A stretch of DNA of 37,946 nucleotides from Collinsella aerofaciens (lineage in GTDB: Bacteria > Actinomycetota > Coriobacteriia > Coriobacteriales > Coriobacteriaceae): contig NZ_JADNDZ010000009.1 in the NCBI RefSeq assembly GCF_015552075.1, positions 1 to 37,946 of the forward strand, read 5' to 3'. This document shows, one piece after another, positions 30,196 to 37,946 of the stretch. Numbering within the stretch: position 1 is the stretch's first letter; the number at the start of each line of letters is the position of its first letter. The notes below the pieces were generated by a model. That model was not told where the DNA came from. It made no database searches and saw nothing but the letters and a program-made list of their open reading frames with translations. A program made the position numbers and the translations under genes.

Positions 30196-31701
30196 ATGGC
30201 TTTGACCGACATCTCGCATCCCACCGACATTGCAATGCTCACCGATCTGTACGAGCTCACTATGGCCCAGGGCCTGTGGGAGAGCGGCAAGGCCAATGAG
30301 CAGGGTTGTTTTACCGCGTTTTACCGCGACCATCCCTTTGGCAGCGCCTATGCCGTCATGTGCGGCACCGCCGAGCTGCCCGAGCTGGTCGAGAATCTGC
30401 GCTTTACGCCCGAGGACATCGACTACCTCGCCTCGCTCCAGGCCCCTGCTGGCGATGCGATGTTCAAGTCTGGATTCCTCGACTACCTGCGCGATTTTCG
30501 TGCGCATGTAAACATCGACGCCGTGCCCGAGGGCGAGCTCGTCTTTCCGCGCGAGCCCATGGTGCGCGTCACCGGCCCCGCGCTGGAGTGCCAGCTGCTC
30601 GAGACGGCGCTGCTCAACATCGTCGGGTTCCAGACGCTTGTCGCCACCAAGACGGCGCGCGTGGTGCTCGCCGCCGACGGTCGCCCCGTGGCGGAGTTTG
30701 GCCTGCGCCGAGCCCAGGGTCCCGATGGCGGCCTGGCCGTTGCGCGCGCGAGCTACGTTGCCGGCTGCTCCTCTACGTCCAATGTGCTCGCCGGCCGCCG
30801 CTACGGTATTCCCGTCTTTGGCACGCATGCTCACAGCTGGGTGATGAGCTTCGATTCCGAGCTCGAGGCCTTCCGTGCCTTTGCCAAATCGAGCCCCAAG
30901 AACTGCACGCTGCTCATCGACACCTATGACGTGCGCGAGGGCTGTGAACATGCCATTACGGTTGCCAAGGAGATGGAAGCGGTGGGCGAGCGCTTGTCGG
31001 CCATTCGCATTGACTCCGGCGACCTCGCCAAGCTCTCCAAGTATGTTCGCGGCCGTTTTGATGCCGAGGGCCTGCCCTATGTGGGGATCTCGGTTTCTAA
31101 CGATCTGGATGAGTACACGATTCAGTCGCTGCTCGACCAGGGCGCGCCCATCGACAGCTTTGGCGTGGGTACCAAGCTTGCGACCTGCTATGACCAGCCG
31201 GCGCTGGGCGGCGTGTACAAGCTTTCCGCCCGCCGTGCGAGCGAGGCAGATCCATGGACGCCGGTGGTCAAGCTCTCCGAGCAGCCCTACAAGCGCACGA
31301 TCCCGGGTGTGCAACGCGTGCGCCGTTATTACGACGGCTTTGGCGGCCCGGTCTGCGACATGATCTACGACGAGGACCATCTGGCGGGGGAGGGCGCCGC
31401 GCGCGGCAATACCCTCGTGGCCGTGAATGATGCCGCCCTGGTGACCGACGTGTCCGAACTTGAGTATCGCGAGCTGCTGGTGCCGATCGTGCGCGATGGC
31501 AGTGCGGTGGCTCCGCGTGAGAGCATCCAGGACGCGCGCGAGCGCTGTGCTTGGGCGCTCAATCATCTGGACGCAGCTTTCAAGCGCTTCCTGTACCCGC
31601 AGACCTATGTGGTGGGCATGGAGCAGGGCCTGGCTCAGATGCGCGACGAGCTCGTGCGCAAGAACATGGCCGCGGCTTCTGCCTTTCCCTGGGCTCACTA
31701 A
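30196..31701 (+). CDS. pncB: nicotinate phosphoribosyltransferase
   Basis: This 501-residue enzyme converts nicotinate and PRPP to nicotinate mononucleotide in NAD salvage. LTDLYELTMAQG at the N-terminus, FGLRRAQGPDGG, GTHAHSWVMSF (phosphoribosyl site region), RIDSGDLAKLSK and GVGTKLAT are family landmarks. The length suits the longer Gram-positive type. AAAGG precedes the ATG at 30196; an in-frame ATG 57 bases up lacks a ribosome site. It is the last gene before proB, 79 bases apart, with nothing notable between. Confidence 0.95.
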   Translation: MALTDISHPTDIAMLTDLYELTMAQGLWESGKANEQGCFTAFYRDHPFGSAYAVMCGTAELPELVENLRFTPEDIDYLASLQAPAGDAMFKSGFLDYLRDFRAHVNIDAVPEGELVFPREPMVRVTGPALECQLLETALLNIVGFQTLVATKTARVVLAADGRPVAEFGLRRAQGPDGGLAVARASYVAGCSSTSNVLAGRRYGIPVFGTHAHSWVMSFDSELEAFRAFAKSSPKNCTLLIDTYDVREGCEHAITVAKEMEAVGERLSAIRIDSGDLAKLSKYVRGRFDAEGLPYVGISVSNDLDEYTIQSLLDQGAPIDSFGVGTKLATCYDQPALGGVYKLSARRASEADPWTPVVKLSEQPYKRTIPGVQRVRRYYDGFGGPVCDMIYDEDHLAGEGAARGNTLVAVNDAALVTDVSELEYRELLVPIVRDGSAVAPRESIQDARERCAWALNHLDAAFKRFLYPQTYVVGMEQGLAQMRDELVRKNMAAASAFPWAH

Positions 31702-31780
31702 TTTCTTGGGTGGTAGGGGCGAGTCACGCTCCCTTGGCCGCCAGCTCGGCCGTTCGCTGAACAGTTGATTGGTTTGACGT

Positions 31781-32908
31781 ATGACGACTTCTTATAAAAC
31801 GATGGTGGTAAAGATCGGTTCGTCCACGGTTGTGGGCACTGACGGCAAGGTCAACCGCTCCTTTATCGGCGGGCTTGCCGATCAGGCCGCAGCGCTGCGC
31901 AGGCTCGGCTGGCGTCTGGTCGTGGTGAGCTCGGGCGCTATCGCCTGTGGCTATCCCGTGCTGGGCTTCGACCGCAAGCCGGTCGGCGACCTGCCGAGCC
32001 TGCAGGCTTGCGCCTCGGCTGGTCAGTGCATCATCTCGTCGGCCTACGACGAGGAGTTCCATGCGCGCGACCTGCTCACCTCGCTCGTGCTGCTCACGCG
32101 CCACGATACGGCCCGCCGCACGTCTTACCTGCACGCGCGCGACGCCCTGCTGCGCCTCGTGGAGCTTGGCGTGGTGCCGGTCGTCAACGAGAACGATACC
32201 GTTACCGTCGATGAGATTAAGTTTGGCGACAACGACACACTGGCGGCGCTTGTGAGCTGCCTGGTTTCTGCCGATCTGTGCGTGACGCTCTCGGACATCG
32301 ATGGCCTCTATACTGCCAATCCGCATGAGGACCCCACGGCCGAGTTTGTTCCTGTCGTGCATAAGATCGATGCCAAGATTATTGCCTCGGCGGGCGATTC
32401 TTCCACATCGGTGGGCACGGGCGGCATGATTACCAAGATTCGCGCGAGCCGCATCCTGATGACGGCGGGCATTCAGAGCGTGATTTGCTCGGGCGAGGAG
32501 CCCGATGCGCTCGTGCGCCTCGCCCGCGGCGAGAGCGTGGGCACGCTGTTCGATCCGCCGGCGGAGCGTCTGGACATCGCACCCCGCAAGCTGTGGATCG
32601 CACTGGGCGACAAGGCGCATGGCTCGGTGACGGTCGATGATGGTGCTGCGAAGGCGCTGGTCAGCCGTGGCTCTTCTCTGCTTGCGGTGGGTATTCGCGA
32701 GGTCGATGGCCAGTTTGCCGAGGGCGATGTGCTCGATGTGTGCGACCCGAGCGGTATGGTCGTCGCCCGCGGTATCGCCGAGGCCGATTCGGACGTGCTG
32801 GAGCTTGCTGCCGGCCGCCGCCAGGACCAGATCGCCAGCAACCGCCTGCTCGCTAACTTGGCCGAGAAGCCGGCGATACACAGGGATAACTTGATCGTAT
32901 TTGCATAA
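31781..32908 (+). CDS. proB: glutamate 5-kinase
   Basis: This 375-residue enzyme phosphorylates glutamate, the first step of proline synthesis. The N-terminal kinase domain shows VVKIGSSTV, VVSSGAIACG, NENDTVTVDEIKFGDND and GTGGMITKIRAS. Residues from about 275 form a C-terminal PUA domain (ERLDIAPRKLWIALG onward), as in the full-length form. The kinase domain is the usual target of proline feedback. The ribosome site is weak. A strong terminator follows directly. proA, its usual operon partner, lies 1.6 kb on, beyond a reversed hydrolase gene. Confidence 0.95.
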   Translation: MTTSYKTMVVKIGSSTVVGTDGKVNRSFIGGLADQAAALRRLGWRLVVVSSGAIACGYPVLGFDRKPVGDLPSLQACASAGQCIISSAYDEEFHARDLLTSLVLLTRHDTARRTSYLHARDALLRLVELGVVPVVNENDTVTVDEIKFGDNDTLAALVSCLVSADLCVTLSDIDGLYTANPHEDPTAEFVPVVHKIDAKIIASAGDSSTSVGTGGMITKIRASRILMTAGIQSVICSGEEPDALVRLARGESVGTLFDPPAERLDIAPRKLWIALGDKAHGSVTVDDGAAKALVSRGSSLLAVGIREVDGQFAEGDVLDVCDPSGMVVARGIAEADSDVLELAAGRRQDQIASNRLLANLAEKPAIHRDNLIVFA

Positions 32909-32952
32909 AGAAAGACAGCACTGCGGATCGTTTCCCGCAGCGCTGTCTTTCT
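32909..32952 (+). terminator. terminator of proB
   Basis: AGAAAGACAGCACTGCGG pairs with CCGCAGCGCTGTCTTTCT (one G-T) around a short loop. It begins two bases past the proB stop and can act on both strands. Confidence 0.85.
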
Positions 32953-32953
32953 C

Positions 32954-33006
32954 GTGCCGGCACTTGGGGACGTTCCTTTTGTGCCGGCAGGTGGGGACAC
33001 TCCTTT
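32954..33006 (+). repeat. R3 palindrome copy after proB
   Basis: GTGCCGGCAC and GTGCCGGCA flank TTGGGGACGTTCCTTTT, followed by a half unit GGTGGGGACACTCCTTTG. It is closely related to 20105-20137. It lies between the convergent proB and hydrolase genes. Confidence 0.85.
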
Positions 33007-33007
33007 G

Positions 33008-34426
33008 TTAGAAGATCCGGCGCAGGTCTCCGCGGTTGAGTGCTTCGTCGAAGAGGTGCTTGAACACCACACTGCCGTGCAGACCGTCGTGCTCGAACTC
33101 GTTGGTCACCCAGGCATGCGAGTTGCCCACGCGGCTGAGCGTATCGAGCTGCAGGCCCGAATCCACGTACATGTCGTCGAAATACACCGCGGCCTGGAGC
33201 GGCACTTCGTTGTAGGCCAGGCGCTGCGGGTCGTAGATCTTGTCCCAGCTGGTGTCTTCCATCAGCAGGTCCATGGCGGGCTTGAAGGGCTTGAGCTCGG
33301 GCATCTGCTCGAACATCCACGGGAACATGGCCTCGCCGGTAAACATGAGCGGGCGCGCGAGGGTGTCGAACTCGGTGCGGTGAGCCTTCTCTTCAGCCGC
33401 GGCCCAGCCAATGGGCATAGTGTCACCGTCGGCGTATATGAACTCCTGCAGCGTCCAGTACAGCGGATTCGTGCGCGTGTTGGTGCGCTCGAAGGCGCGC
33501 ATCAAAAAGCTGTCAGATACCGAGGCGTCGCAGGTCAGCGTGCCGTCGCCATCAACAAAAGCGTGATCGATAATCCAATGCATGCGTTCAAAGCTCGGCT
33601 TCATGCCAAAGTCGCTGCCCATGAGCTGTAGGCGCTCGACTGTCATCGGCGAGCCGTCGGGCAGCACGGGCTTCTGGGCTTCGAGCGCATCGGCCAGGGC
33701 TGCCACGCGCTCGACGTCAGCGGGGTAGCGGTCATAATACTGCTGCGTCTTGGCGGCCATGCGCGGGAAGGTGTGCGCGTAGACCTCGCTTGCGCTCGCC
33801 GGCACGTGGGGGATTCCGCCGCAGGTAAAGCTCGCCGCCACGCCCTCGGGGAAGAGCGACAGGTAGCTCAGCGTCAAAAAACCGCCGTAGCTTTGGCCGA
33901 GCGTGACCCACGGCTTGCCTCCAAAGCCCACTAGGCGCAGGTACTCAAAATCGCGCACGATGGAGCTGACGAGGTGGCGCTTGAGGTAGTCCGCCTGCGA
34001 GCGGGCCGCATTGGCGCCTGCTGCCTCGGCGCGATCGCCCAAGGCGGCAATCGTGCGCCCGTCCACGCAGCTGCTGCGTCCGGTGCCGCGCTGGTCGGGA
34101 AGGACCACGCGGAAGTGCTTGACGGCCTCCTCGATCCAGCCGTCGCTTGTGGGCGTCAGCGGACGCGGGCTCTCGCCGCCGGGGCCGCCCTGCAAAAACA
34201 GGAGCAGTGGCAGATCGTCGTTGATGCGGTCGGGCGCGCAAACCACGCGGTAGAAGAGCTTGATGCTCTCGGGCGCGCCGGCGATGGGTGCCGGCATAGC
34301 GCCGCGGCGCATGGTGCTGCCGACGGCCAGGAGCATCGGCTCCAGGCCGCGCCAGTCAAGGGGGACGTCGATGCTGTGGTCCTCGACGTAAAGGCCGGGG
34401 ACGTGGTACGAAGTGATGAGGGCCAT
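33008..34426 (-). CDS. alpha/beta hydrolase, S33 proline iminopeptidase-like
   Basis: This 472-residue protein has an alpha/beta-hydrolase core with LPDQRGTGRSS (the oxyanion and DxRGxGxS block of S33 peptidases), the nucleophile elbow LGQSYGGF and a C-terminal FEHDGLHGS holding the likely catalytic His. LFLQGGPGGES is the HGGPG motif of proline iminopeptidases. A large cap domain accounts for the extra length. The ATG at 34424-34426 has GGAAGT before it; an upstream in-frame ATG lies too near the proA promoter. It sits reversed between proB and proA, and release of N-terminal proline would suit that place. The substrate is inferred. Confidence 0.87.
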   Translation of the reverse strand: MALITSYHVPGLYVEDHSIDVPLDWRGLEPMLLAVGSTMRRGAMPAPIAGAPESIKLFYRVVCAPDRINDDLPLLLFLQGGPGGESPRPLTPTSDGWIEEAVKHFRVVLPDQRGTGRSSCVDGRTIAALGDRAEAAGANAARSQADYLKRHLVSSIVRDFEYLRLVGFGGKPWVTLGQSYGGFLTLSYLSLFPEGVAASFTCGGIPHVPASASEVYAHTFPRMAAKTQQYYDRYPADVERVAALADALEAQKPVLPDGSPMTVERLQLMGSDFGMKPSFERMHWIIDHAFVDGDGTLTCDASVSDSFLMRAFERTNTRTNPLYWTLQEFIYADGDTMPIGWAAAEEKAHRTEFDTLARPLMFTGEAMFPWMFEQMPELKPFKPAMDLLMEDTSWDKIYDPQRLAYNEVPLQAAVYFDDMYVDSGLQLDTLSRVGNSHAWVTNEFEHDGLHGSVVFKHLFDEALNRGDLRRIF

Positions 34427-34538
34427 GTGAGACTTCCGTTCGTTGCGGTGTTTCGGGTTGACCAATTCTACCGCCGCGGGCGAGGCCATGCGCAAATCGG
34501 CTACCATGGTTGCAAACTTCTAGGAGAAAGGGCCGCCC

Positions 34539-35825
34539 ATGTCGGTCGATATAGCCACGTATGTCCACGATCTTGCCGTTGCCGCCAAGGCAGCGTCGGC
34601 CTCGCTTGCCACGGCGAGCGATGAGCAGCGCCAGGAGGCCGTGCGCGCCATGGCCGCAGCACTGCGCAACGGTGTCGACTCCATCGTCGCCGCCAACGAG
34701 CTCGATATGTCCGCTGCGCGCGATGCGGGTACCTCGGCCGGACTGCTCGATCGCCTGCTGCTGACGCCCGAGCGCGTCGAGGGCATGGCCGCCGGCCTGG
34801 AAAAGCTCGCCGAGCTGCCCGATCCCGTGGGCCGCGTGCTCGACCACCGTATACTCGCAAGCGGCGTGGACCTGACCCGCGTGAGTGTGCCACTGGGTCT
34901 GGTCGCCATAGTGTATGAGGCGCGCCCCAACGTGACGGCCGATGCCGCGGGCATCTGCATCCGCACCGGCAACGCCTGCATTCTGCGCGGCGGCTCGCTG
35001 GCCTATCACTCGTGTGCCATGATTGCCGAGCTGCTGGCCGATGCGCTCGAGGCCAAGGGCTTCCCGCGCGAGGCCGTGTCGATGATCGAGTCCACCGACC
35101 GCGAGGCCACTGGCGAGCTCATGAAGCTCCGCGGCATTGTCGACGTACTCATTCCGCGCGGCGGTGCAGGCCTGATCCAGCGCTGCGTGCGCGAGTCGCT
35201 TGTGCCGGTGATCGAGACGGGCACGGGCAACTGCCACATCTACGTGCATGAATCCGCCGACTTTGATAAGGCGCTCAACATTATCGTTAATGCCAAGACC
35301 CAGCGCGTAGGCGTGTGCAATGCCGCCGAGTCGCTGCTGGTCGACCGTGCTGTGGCCGATGCGTTTTTGCCTGCGGTCGTTGCCGTGCTGCACGACCACG
35401 GCGTGCTCATTCACGGCGACGAGGCCACGTGCGCCGCGTGCGCCGACGCCGGCTTTGTAGAGGGCGATGACTACGTCGCCGCGACTGAGGAGGACTGGGG
35501 TCGCGAGTACCTGGCGCTCGAGATGAGCGTGAAGGTCGTGGCAAACGAGGACGAGGCCATCGCGCACATCAACCGCTACGGTACCATGCATTCCGAGGCC
35601 ATCATTTCCGAGGACGTGGACGCCTGCGAGCGCTTCTTGGATGCGGTCGATGCCTCGGCCGTATATGCCAACGCCAGCACGCGCTTTACCGACGGCGGCG
35701 AGTTTGGCCTGGGCGCCGAGATCGGCATCTCGACCCAAAAGCTCCACGCCCGTGGCCCCTTTGCCGCCGAGGCCCTCACCACCTACAAATACAAGCTTCG
35801 AGGCACCGGCCAGGTCCGCCCCTAG
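34539..35825 (+). CDS. proA: gamma-glutamyl phosphate reductase
   Basis: This 428-residue NADPH-dependent enzyme reduces gamma-glutamyl phosphate to the semialdehyde, the second step of proline synthesis. It has the aldehyde-dehydrogenase fold: PLGLVAIVYEARPNVTADAA, RGGSLAYHS, IPRGGAGLIQ, GTGNCHIYVHE and the active-site Cys in QRVGVCNAAESLL. The end NASTRFTDGGEFGLGAEIG is characteristic. Its ATG follows AGGAGAAAGG. It is divergent from the hydrolase gene (112 bases between starts) and ends at R1 copy 5. Confidence 0.97.
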   Translation: MSVDIATYVHDLAVAAKAASASLATASDEQRQEAVRAMAAALRNGVDSIVAANELDMSAARDAGTSAGLLDRLLLTPERVEGMAAGLEKLAELPDPVGRVLDHRILASGVDLTRVSVPLGLVAIVYEARPNVTADAAGICIRTGNACILRGGSLAYHSCAMIAELLADALEAKGFPREAVSMIESTDREATGELMKLRGIVDVLIPRGGAGLIQRCVRESLVPVIETGTGNCHIYVHESADFDKALNIIVNAKTQRVGVCNAAESLLVDRAVADAFLPAVVAVLHDHGVLIHGDEATCAACADAGFVEGDDYVAATEEDWGREYLALEMSVKVVANEDEAIAHINRYGTMHSEAIISEDVDACERFLDAVDASAVYANASTRFTDGGEFGLGAEIGISTQKLHARGPFAAEALTTYKYKLRGTGQVRP

Positions 35826-35838
35826 CGTCCGCGCAAAC

Positions 35839-35880
35839 AAAAACCACCACAAAGGTGCCTTTCCCCTTTGTGGTGGTTTT
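35839..35880 (+). repeat. R1 palindrome copy 5, between convergent genes
   Basis: Arms AAAAACCACCACAAAGG and CTTTGTGGTGGTTTT surround TGCCTTTCCC, where TGTCCC is changed to TTTCCC. It lies 13 bases past the proA stop and 15 before the HD-protein stop, with A and T runs on the two sides, so it can terminate both genes. Confidence 0.92.
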
Positions 35881-35895
35881 AAGTGGCGCGGGCGG

Positions 35896-36495
35896 TTAGG
35901 CCTGGAAGGTATCGTGGTCGGGGGCGAAGGACTGCATGGCTGCGATGGTGCGGTCGAAGAGCTCAGGAAGCTCCCAGCCCAGCATCTCGGCGCCCTGCGA
36001 AATCACGTCGCGCGAGCAGCCGGCGGCAAAGCGCTTGTCCTTGAACTTCTTCTTGAGCGACTTGGTCGTAAAGTCCATAACGCTCTTGCTCGGGCGCATG
36101 ATGACTGCAGCGCCGATCAGGCCGGTGAGCTCATCGCAGGCAAACAGGATCTTTTCCATCTGCAGCTCGGGCTTGGGCAGCGAGGTATTGAAGTCCGACG
36201 TGTGCGTCTGGATGGCGCGAATGAGCTCGGGAGACGCACCTTCATCCTTAAGAATCTTGGCAGCATAGATGGTGTGGTTCATGGGGTCGTCCTCATGCTC
36301 CTCCCAATCCAGGTCGTGCAGCAGACCGACGATGCCCCAAAACTCCTCGTTCTCGGGGTCGAACTCGCGCGCAAAGTAGCGCATAGTGCCCTCGACCGTC
36401 TCGCCATGGGTGATATGGAACGGGTCCTTGTTGTGCTCATTGAGCAGTTCGAACGCGCGGTCGCGGGTGATTCCGGCGGTAAGCGGCTCTGCCAT
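35896..36495 (-). CDS. HD-domain phosphohydrolase
   Basis: This 199-residue protein belongs to the HD superfamily of metal-dependent phosphohydrolases. The His ligand in HITHGETV, the HD pair in GLLHDLDWEEH, His in MNHTIYAAKIL and a later Asp (FACDELTG) give the expected order. Single-domain HDIG-type proteins of this size act on nucleotides or related phosphates, but the substrate is not known. CAAGGAG precedes the ATG. The CarD gene lies upstream on the same strand in the order of transcription, with R1 copy 6 between them. Confidence 0.88.
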   Translation of the reverse strand: MAEPLTAGITRDRAFELLNEHNKDPFHITHGETVEGTMRYFAREFDPENEEFWGIVGLLHDLDWEEHEDDPMNHTIYAAKILKDEGASPELIRAIQTHTSDFNTSLPKPELQMEKILFACDELTGLIGAAVIMRPSKSVMDFTTKSLKKKFKDKRFAAGCSRDVISQGAEMLGWELPELFDRTIAAMQSFAPDHDTFQA

Positions 36496-36549
36496 AAGAG
36501 ACTCCTTGTGCTCGTGGGTATCGATAAGAATGAATACTACTAGAACAAG

Positions 36550-36590
36550 AAAACCACCACAAAGGTGCCTGTCCCCTTTGTGGTGGTTTT
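36550..36590. repeat. R1 palindrome copy 6
   Basis: Arms AAAACCACCACAAAGG and CCTTTGTGGTGGTTTT type, centre TGCCTGTCC. It lies between the carD stop and the HD-protein start, both on the minus strand, where it can terminate carD transcription. Confidence 0.92.
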
Positions 36591-36603
36591 TGGCGCGGAT
36601 GGG

Positions 36604-37089
36604 TTAGTTGAGGGCGGCTTGGGCTAGGCGGGCTTCGGCGGCCTCCTCGGTGACGCCCAAGGCCACGGCGAACTCCTCGATGGAGCGGCGTTTGGCCTCC
36701 TTGAGTACGCGCATGTAGTAGGAGCTGGGTTTTTTATCAGCTTCCTCGGCCTGGCGAATGCGGTGCATCATGGTCTTTGCCACGCGGACCGTCTCGGGCG
36801 CGCCCAGCTTGAGCTGCTGCTTAAAGTGCGTCTCCTCAAGTGAACTGTTGCGCTCGGTAAAAGTGTCGCACTCCAGCTCGTCATAGTGGCTCAGCAGGTG
36901 CTCGGCATCTTGCTGCGAGATGGCGGCGTGCAAACGGTCGGCCTGCGCCACGGGGTACATGAGGATCGTCTGCGCATGTCCCTGCTTGGTCTCGAGCAGT
37001 AGCATGGGCTGCGGTGTGTCGTCCCTAAAACCGACGACGGTGCAGACTCCCTGACCCGGATGAATGACGTGTTGACCGATTGAGAACAT
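36604..37089 (-). CDS. CarD-family transcriptional regulator
   Basis: This 161-residue protein is CarD-like, a family that binds the RNA polymerase beta subunit and stabilises open promoters. The N-terminal Tudor-like RNAP-interaction domain shows FSIGQHVIHPGQGVCTVVG. The C-terminal half is helical and binds DNA in known members (KPSSYYMRVLKEAKRRSIEEF). GGAGG precedes the ATG. Its promoter (37119-37147) and a small inverted repeat at the start of transcription suggest separate control. Rather divergent from the mycobacterial CarD, so the exact role is open. Confidence 0.88.
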   Translation of the reverse strand: MFSIGQHVIHPGQGVCTVVGFRDDTPQPMLLLETKQGHAQTILMYPVAQADRLHAAISQQDAEHLLSHYDELECDTFTERNSSLEETHFKQQLKLGAPETVRVAKTMMHRIRQAEEADKKPSSYYMRVLKEAKRRSIEEFAVALGVTEEAAEARLAQAALN

Positions 37090-37103
37090 GCTACCTCCAA
37101 CTT

Positions 37104-37147
37104 ATACGAATTTACGTATGTCTAGAATAACACGCTGACGTGCGCAA
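37104..37147 (-). promoter_or_regulatory. carD promoter with an inverted repeat at the start site
   Basis: On the minus strand TTGCGC (37142-37147), 17 bases and TAGACA (37119-37124). ATACG and CGTAT (37104-37119) face each other across six bases just downstream, around the expected first transcribed base. A repressor site is plausible. Confidence 0.5.
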
Positions 37148-37240
37148 ACCCTTACTTTATGCAGGAAAAGCACACAACTCCGATAGGTAAGAGTATTCGA
37201 TAACAGGCGCAGCTCATTCACACCTTTATGCATTTTCAAC

Positions 37241-37259
37241 GCCTGCATAATCTGCAGGC
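37241..37259. promoter_or_regulatory. perfect inverted repeat upstream of argS
   Basis: GCCTGCA and TGCAGGC flank TAATC. The 342-base gap between carD and argS (37090-37431) also holds several AT-rich tracts and TATGCA repeats but no gene. A weak argS promoter may be TGCGAC (about 37336) with TAGAGT (about 37360). Confidence 0.4.
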
Positions 37260-37431
37260 AGACTGGCATCTTTGAGTGACTCCATACAAGCTGTAGTCAA
37301 TTTTGTGCATATGCAATATCGATTGGCTTTACCCTGCGACAGTGCCCGTCGCTTGTGATAGAGTGCTACAAACTCTGGCTTTTGCCCTACGAGTGACCAA
37401 GAGCTCGGGGGCTTTAACACAAGGAGGATCT

Positions 37432-37946
37432 ATGCCCGAGAAGATTGAAGAGCTGGTACGCGCTGCGCTTGCTGCGGCCCAGGAGGCCGGCGACCTTTCC
37501 GCATTTGAACTTGACGATTGCGCTATCGAGCGACCGGCTGACACTTCTCATGGCGAGTGGACCTCTACCATGGCCCTGAAGTCCGCCAAGCTGGCCCATT
37601 GCGCCCCGCGCAAGATCGCCGAGGCCATCGTTGCCCATATGCCCGAGGACCCCGCGATCGAGAAGGTCGAGATCGCAGGCCCCGGCTTCATCAACTTCTA
37701 CCTCTCCGTTGCCGTCAAGAATGCCATCTTTGGCGAGGCTCGCGAGAAGGGTATGGACTTCGCTAAGTCCAACGTCGGTGGCGGCCTGAAGACCCAGGTC
37801 GAGTTCGTCTCCGCCAACCCCGTCGGCCCCATGCACATCGGCCATGGCCGCTGGGCCGCTCTGGGCGACTCCCTTTGCCGTGTGATGGACCACGCCGGTT
37901 ACGATATCCAGCGTGAGTTCTACATTAACGACCACGGCTCTCAGAT
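37432..37946 (+). CDS. argS: arginyl-tRNA synthetase, N-terminal part (cut by window end)
   Basis: The first 171 residues of a class I synthetase that charges tRNA-Arg. The N-terminal additional domain shows DTSHGEWTSTMALKSAK and AGPGFINFYLS, then VEFVSANPVGPMHIGHGRW holds the HIGH box, and FYINDHGSQ follows. These match ArgS well. A strong AAGGAGGA ribosome site precedes the ATG. The gene runs off the right edge, so the KMSKS loop and the anticodon domain are not seen. Confidence 0.96.
   Translation, partial: MPEKIEELVRAALAAAQEAGDLSAFELDDCAIERPADTSHGEWTSTMALKSAKLAHCAPRKIAEAIVAHMPEDPAIEKVEIAGPGFINFYLSVAVKNAIFGEAREKGMDFAKSNVGGGLKTQVEFVSANPVGPMHIGHGRWAALGDSLCRVMDHAGYDIQREFYINDHGSQ

Noticed and set aside
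1-37946. CRISPR arrays, insertion sequences, prophage or integrase genes
   Set aside because: No regularly spaced direct repeats and no transposase, integrase, capsid or Cas motifs were seen in any gene-length frame.

Overview
The window looks like chromosome from a high-GC, Gram-positive gut anaerobe of the class Coriobacteriia, most likely Collinsella. This is inferred from GC-rich codon use, gene content (CarD, DegV, ATP-type PEP carboxykinase, serC-serA, split proB/proA) and many short intergenic palindromes of a kind I associate with that genus. No plasmid, phage or insertion-sequence gene is visible. Almost all of it is housekeeping; the unusual material lies between genes.

Left part (1-9300). 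A metal-resistance cluster on the minus strand holds an ArsR/SmtB repressor, a small CxxC metallochaperone and a Zn/Cd-type P-type ATPase, with three matching operator sites. Next comes an AbiEi/DUF559-like gene of different base composition, bracketed by four copies of a short repeat, then a DEDDh exonuclease. A plus-strand ten-TM metal exporter with a His-rich loop has repeated operator-like boxes in its promoter. YaiI, a DUF308 membrane protein and a nitroreductase behind a DtxR-like box follow.

Centre (9300-20000). Two tandem histidine phosphatases converge on a minus-strand block that reads serC, serA, an M20 peptidase and a short DUF1015-like protein. An NhaP-type antiporter, a calcineurin-like phosphatase and a Wzx-like flippase follow. 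The 18.1-18.4 kb gap holds several repeat elements.

Right part (20000-37946). Genes are pckA, a B3/B4-domain protein behind a structured leader, MarR, DegV, a stand-alone MGMT domain, trpS, a TagO/WecA-type transferase, a radical SAM activase-like protein, tRNA-Ala(CGC), a tail-anchored small protein, pncB, proB, an S33-like hydrolase (reversed), proA, an HD phosphohydrolase, CarD and the start of argS. Two intergenic stretches (about 25.24-25.39 kb and 28.13-28.31 kb) look like small RNA genes with their own terminators.

The most interesting signal is a set of more than a dozen intergenic hairpins that share a GGGAC-type centre but have different arms, the arms pairing within each copy. Several sit at operon ends and can act as terminators, often in both directions. 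I found none inside a gene.
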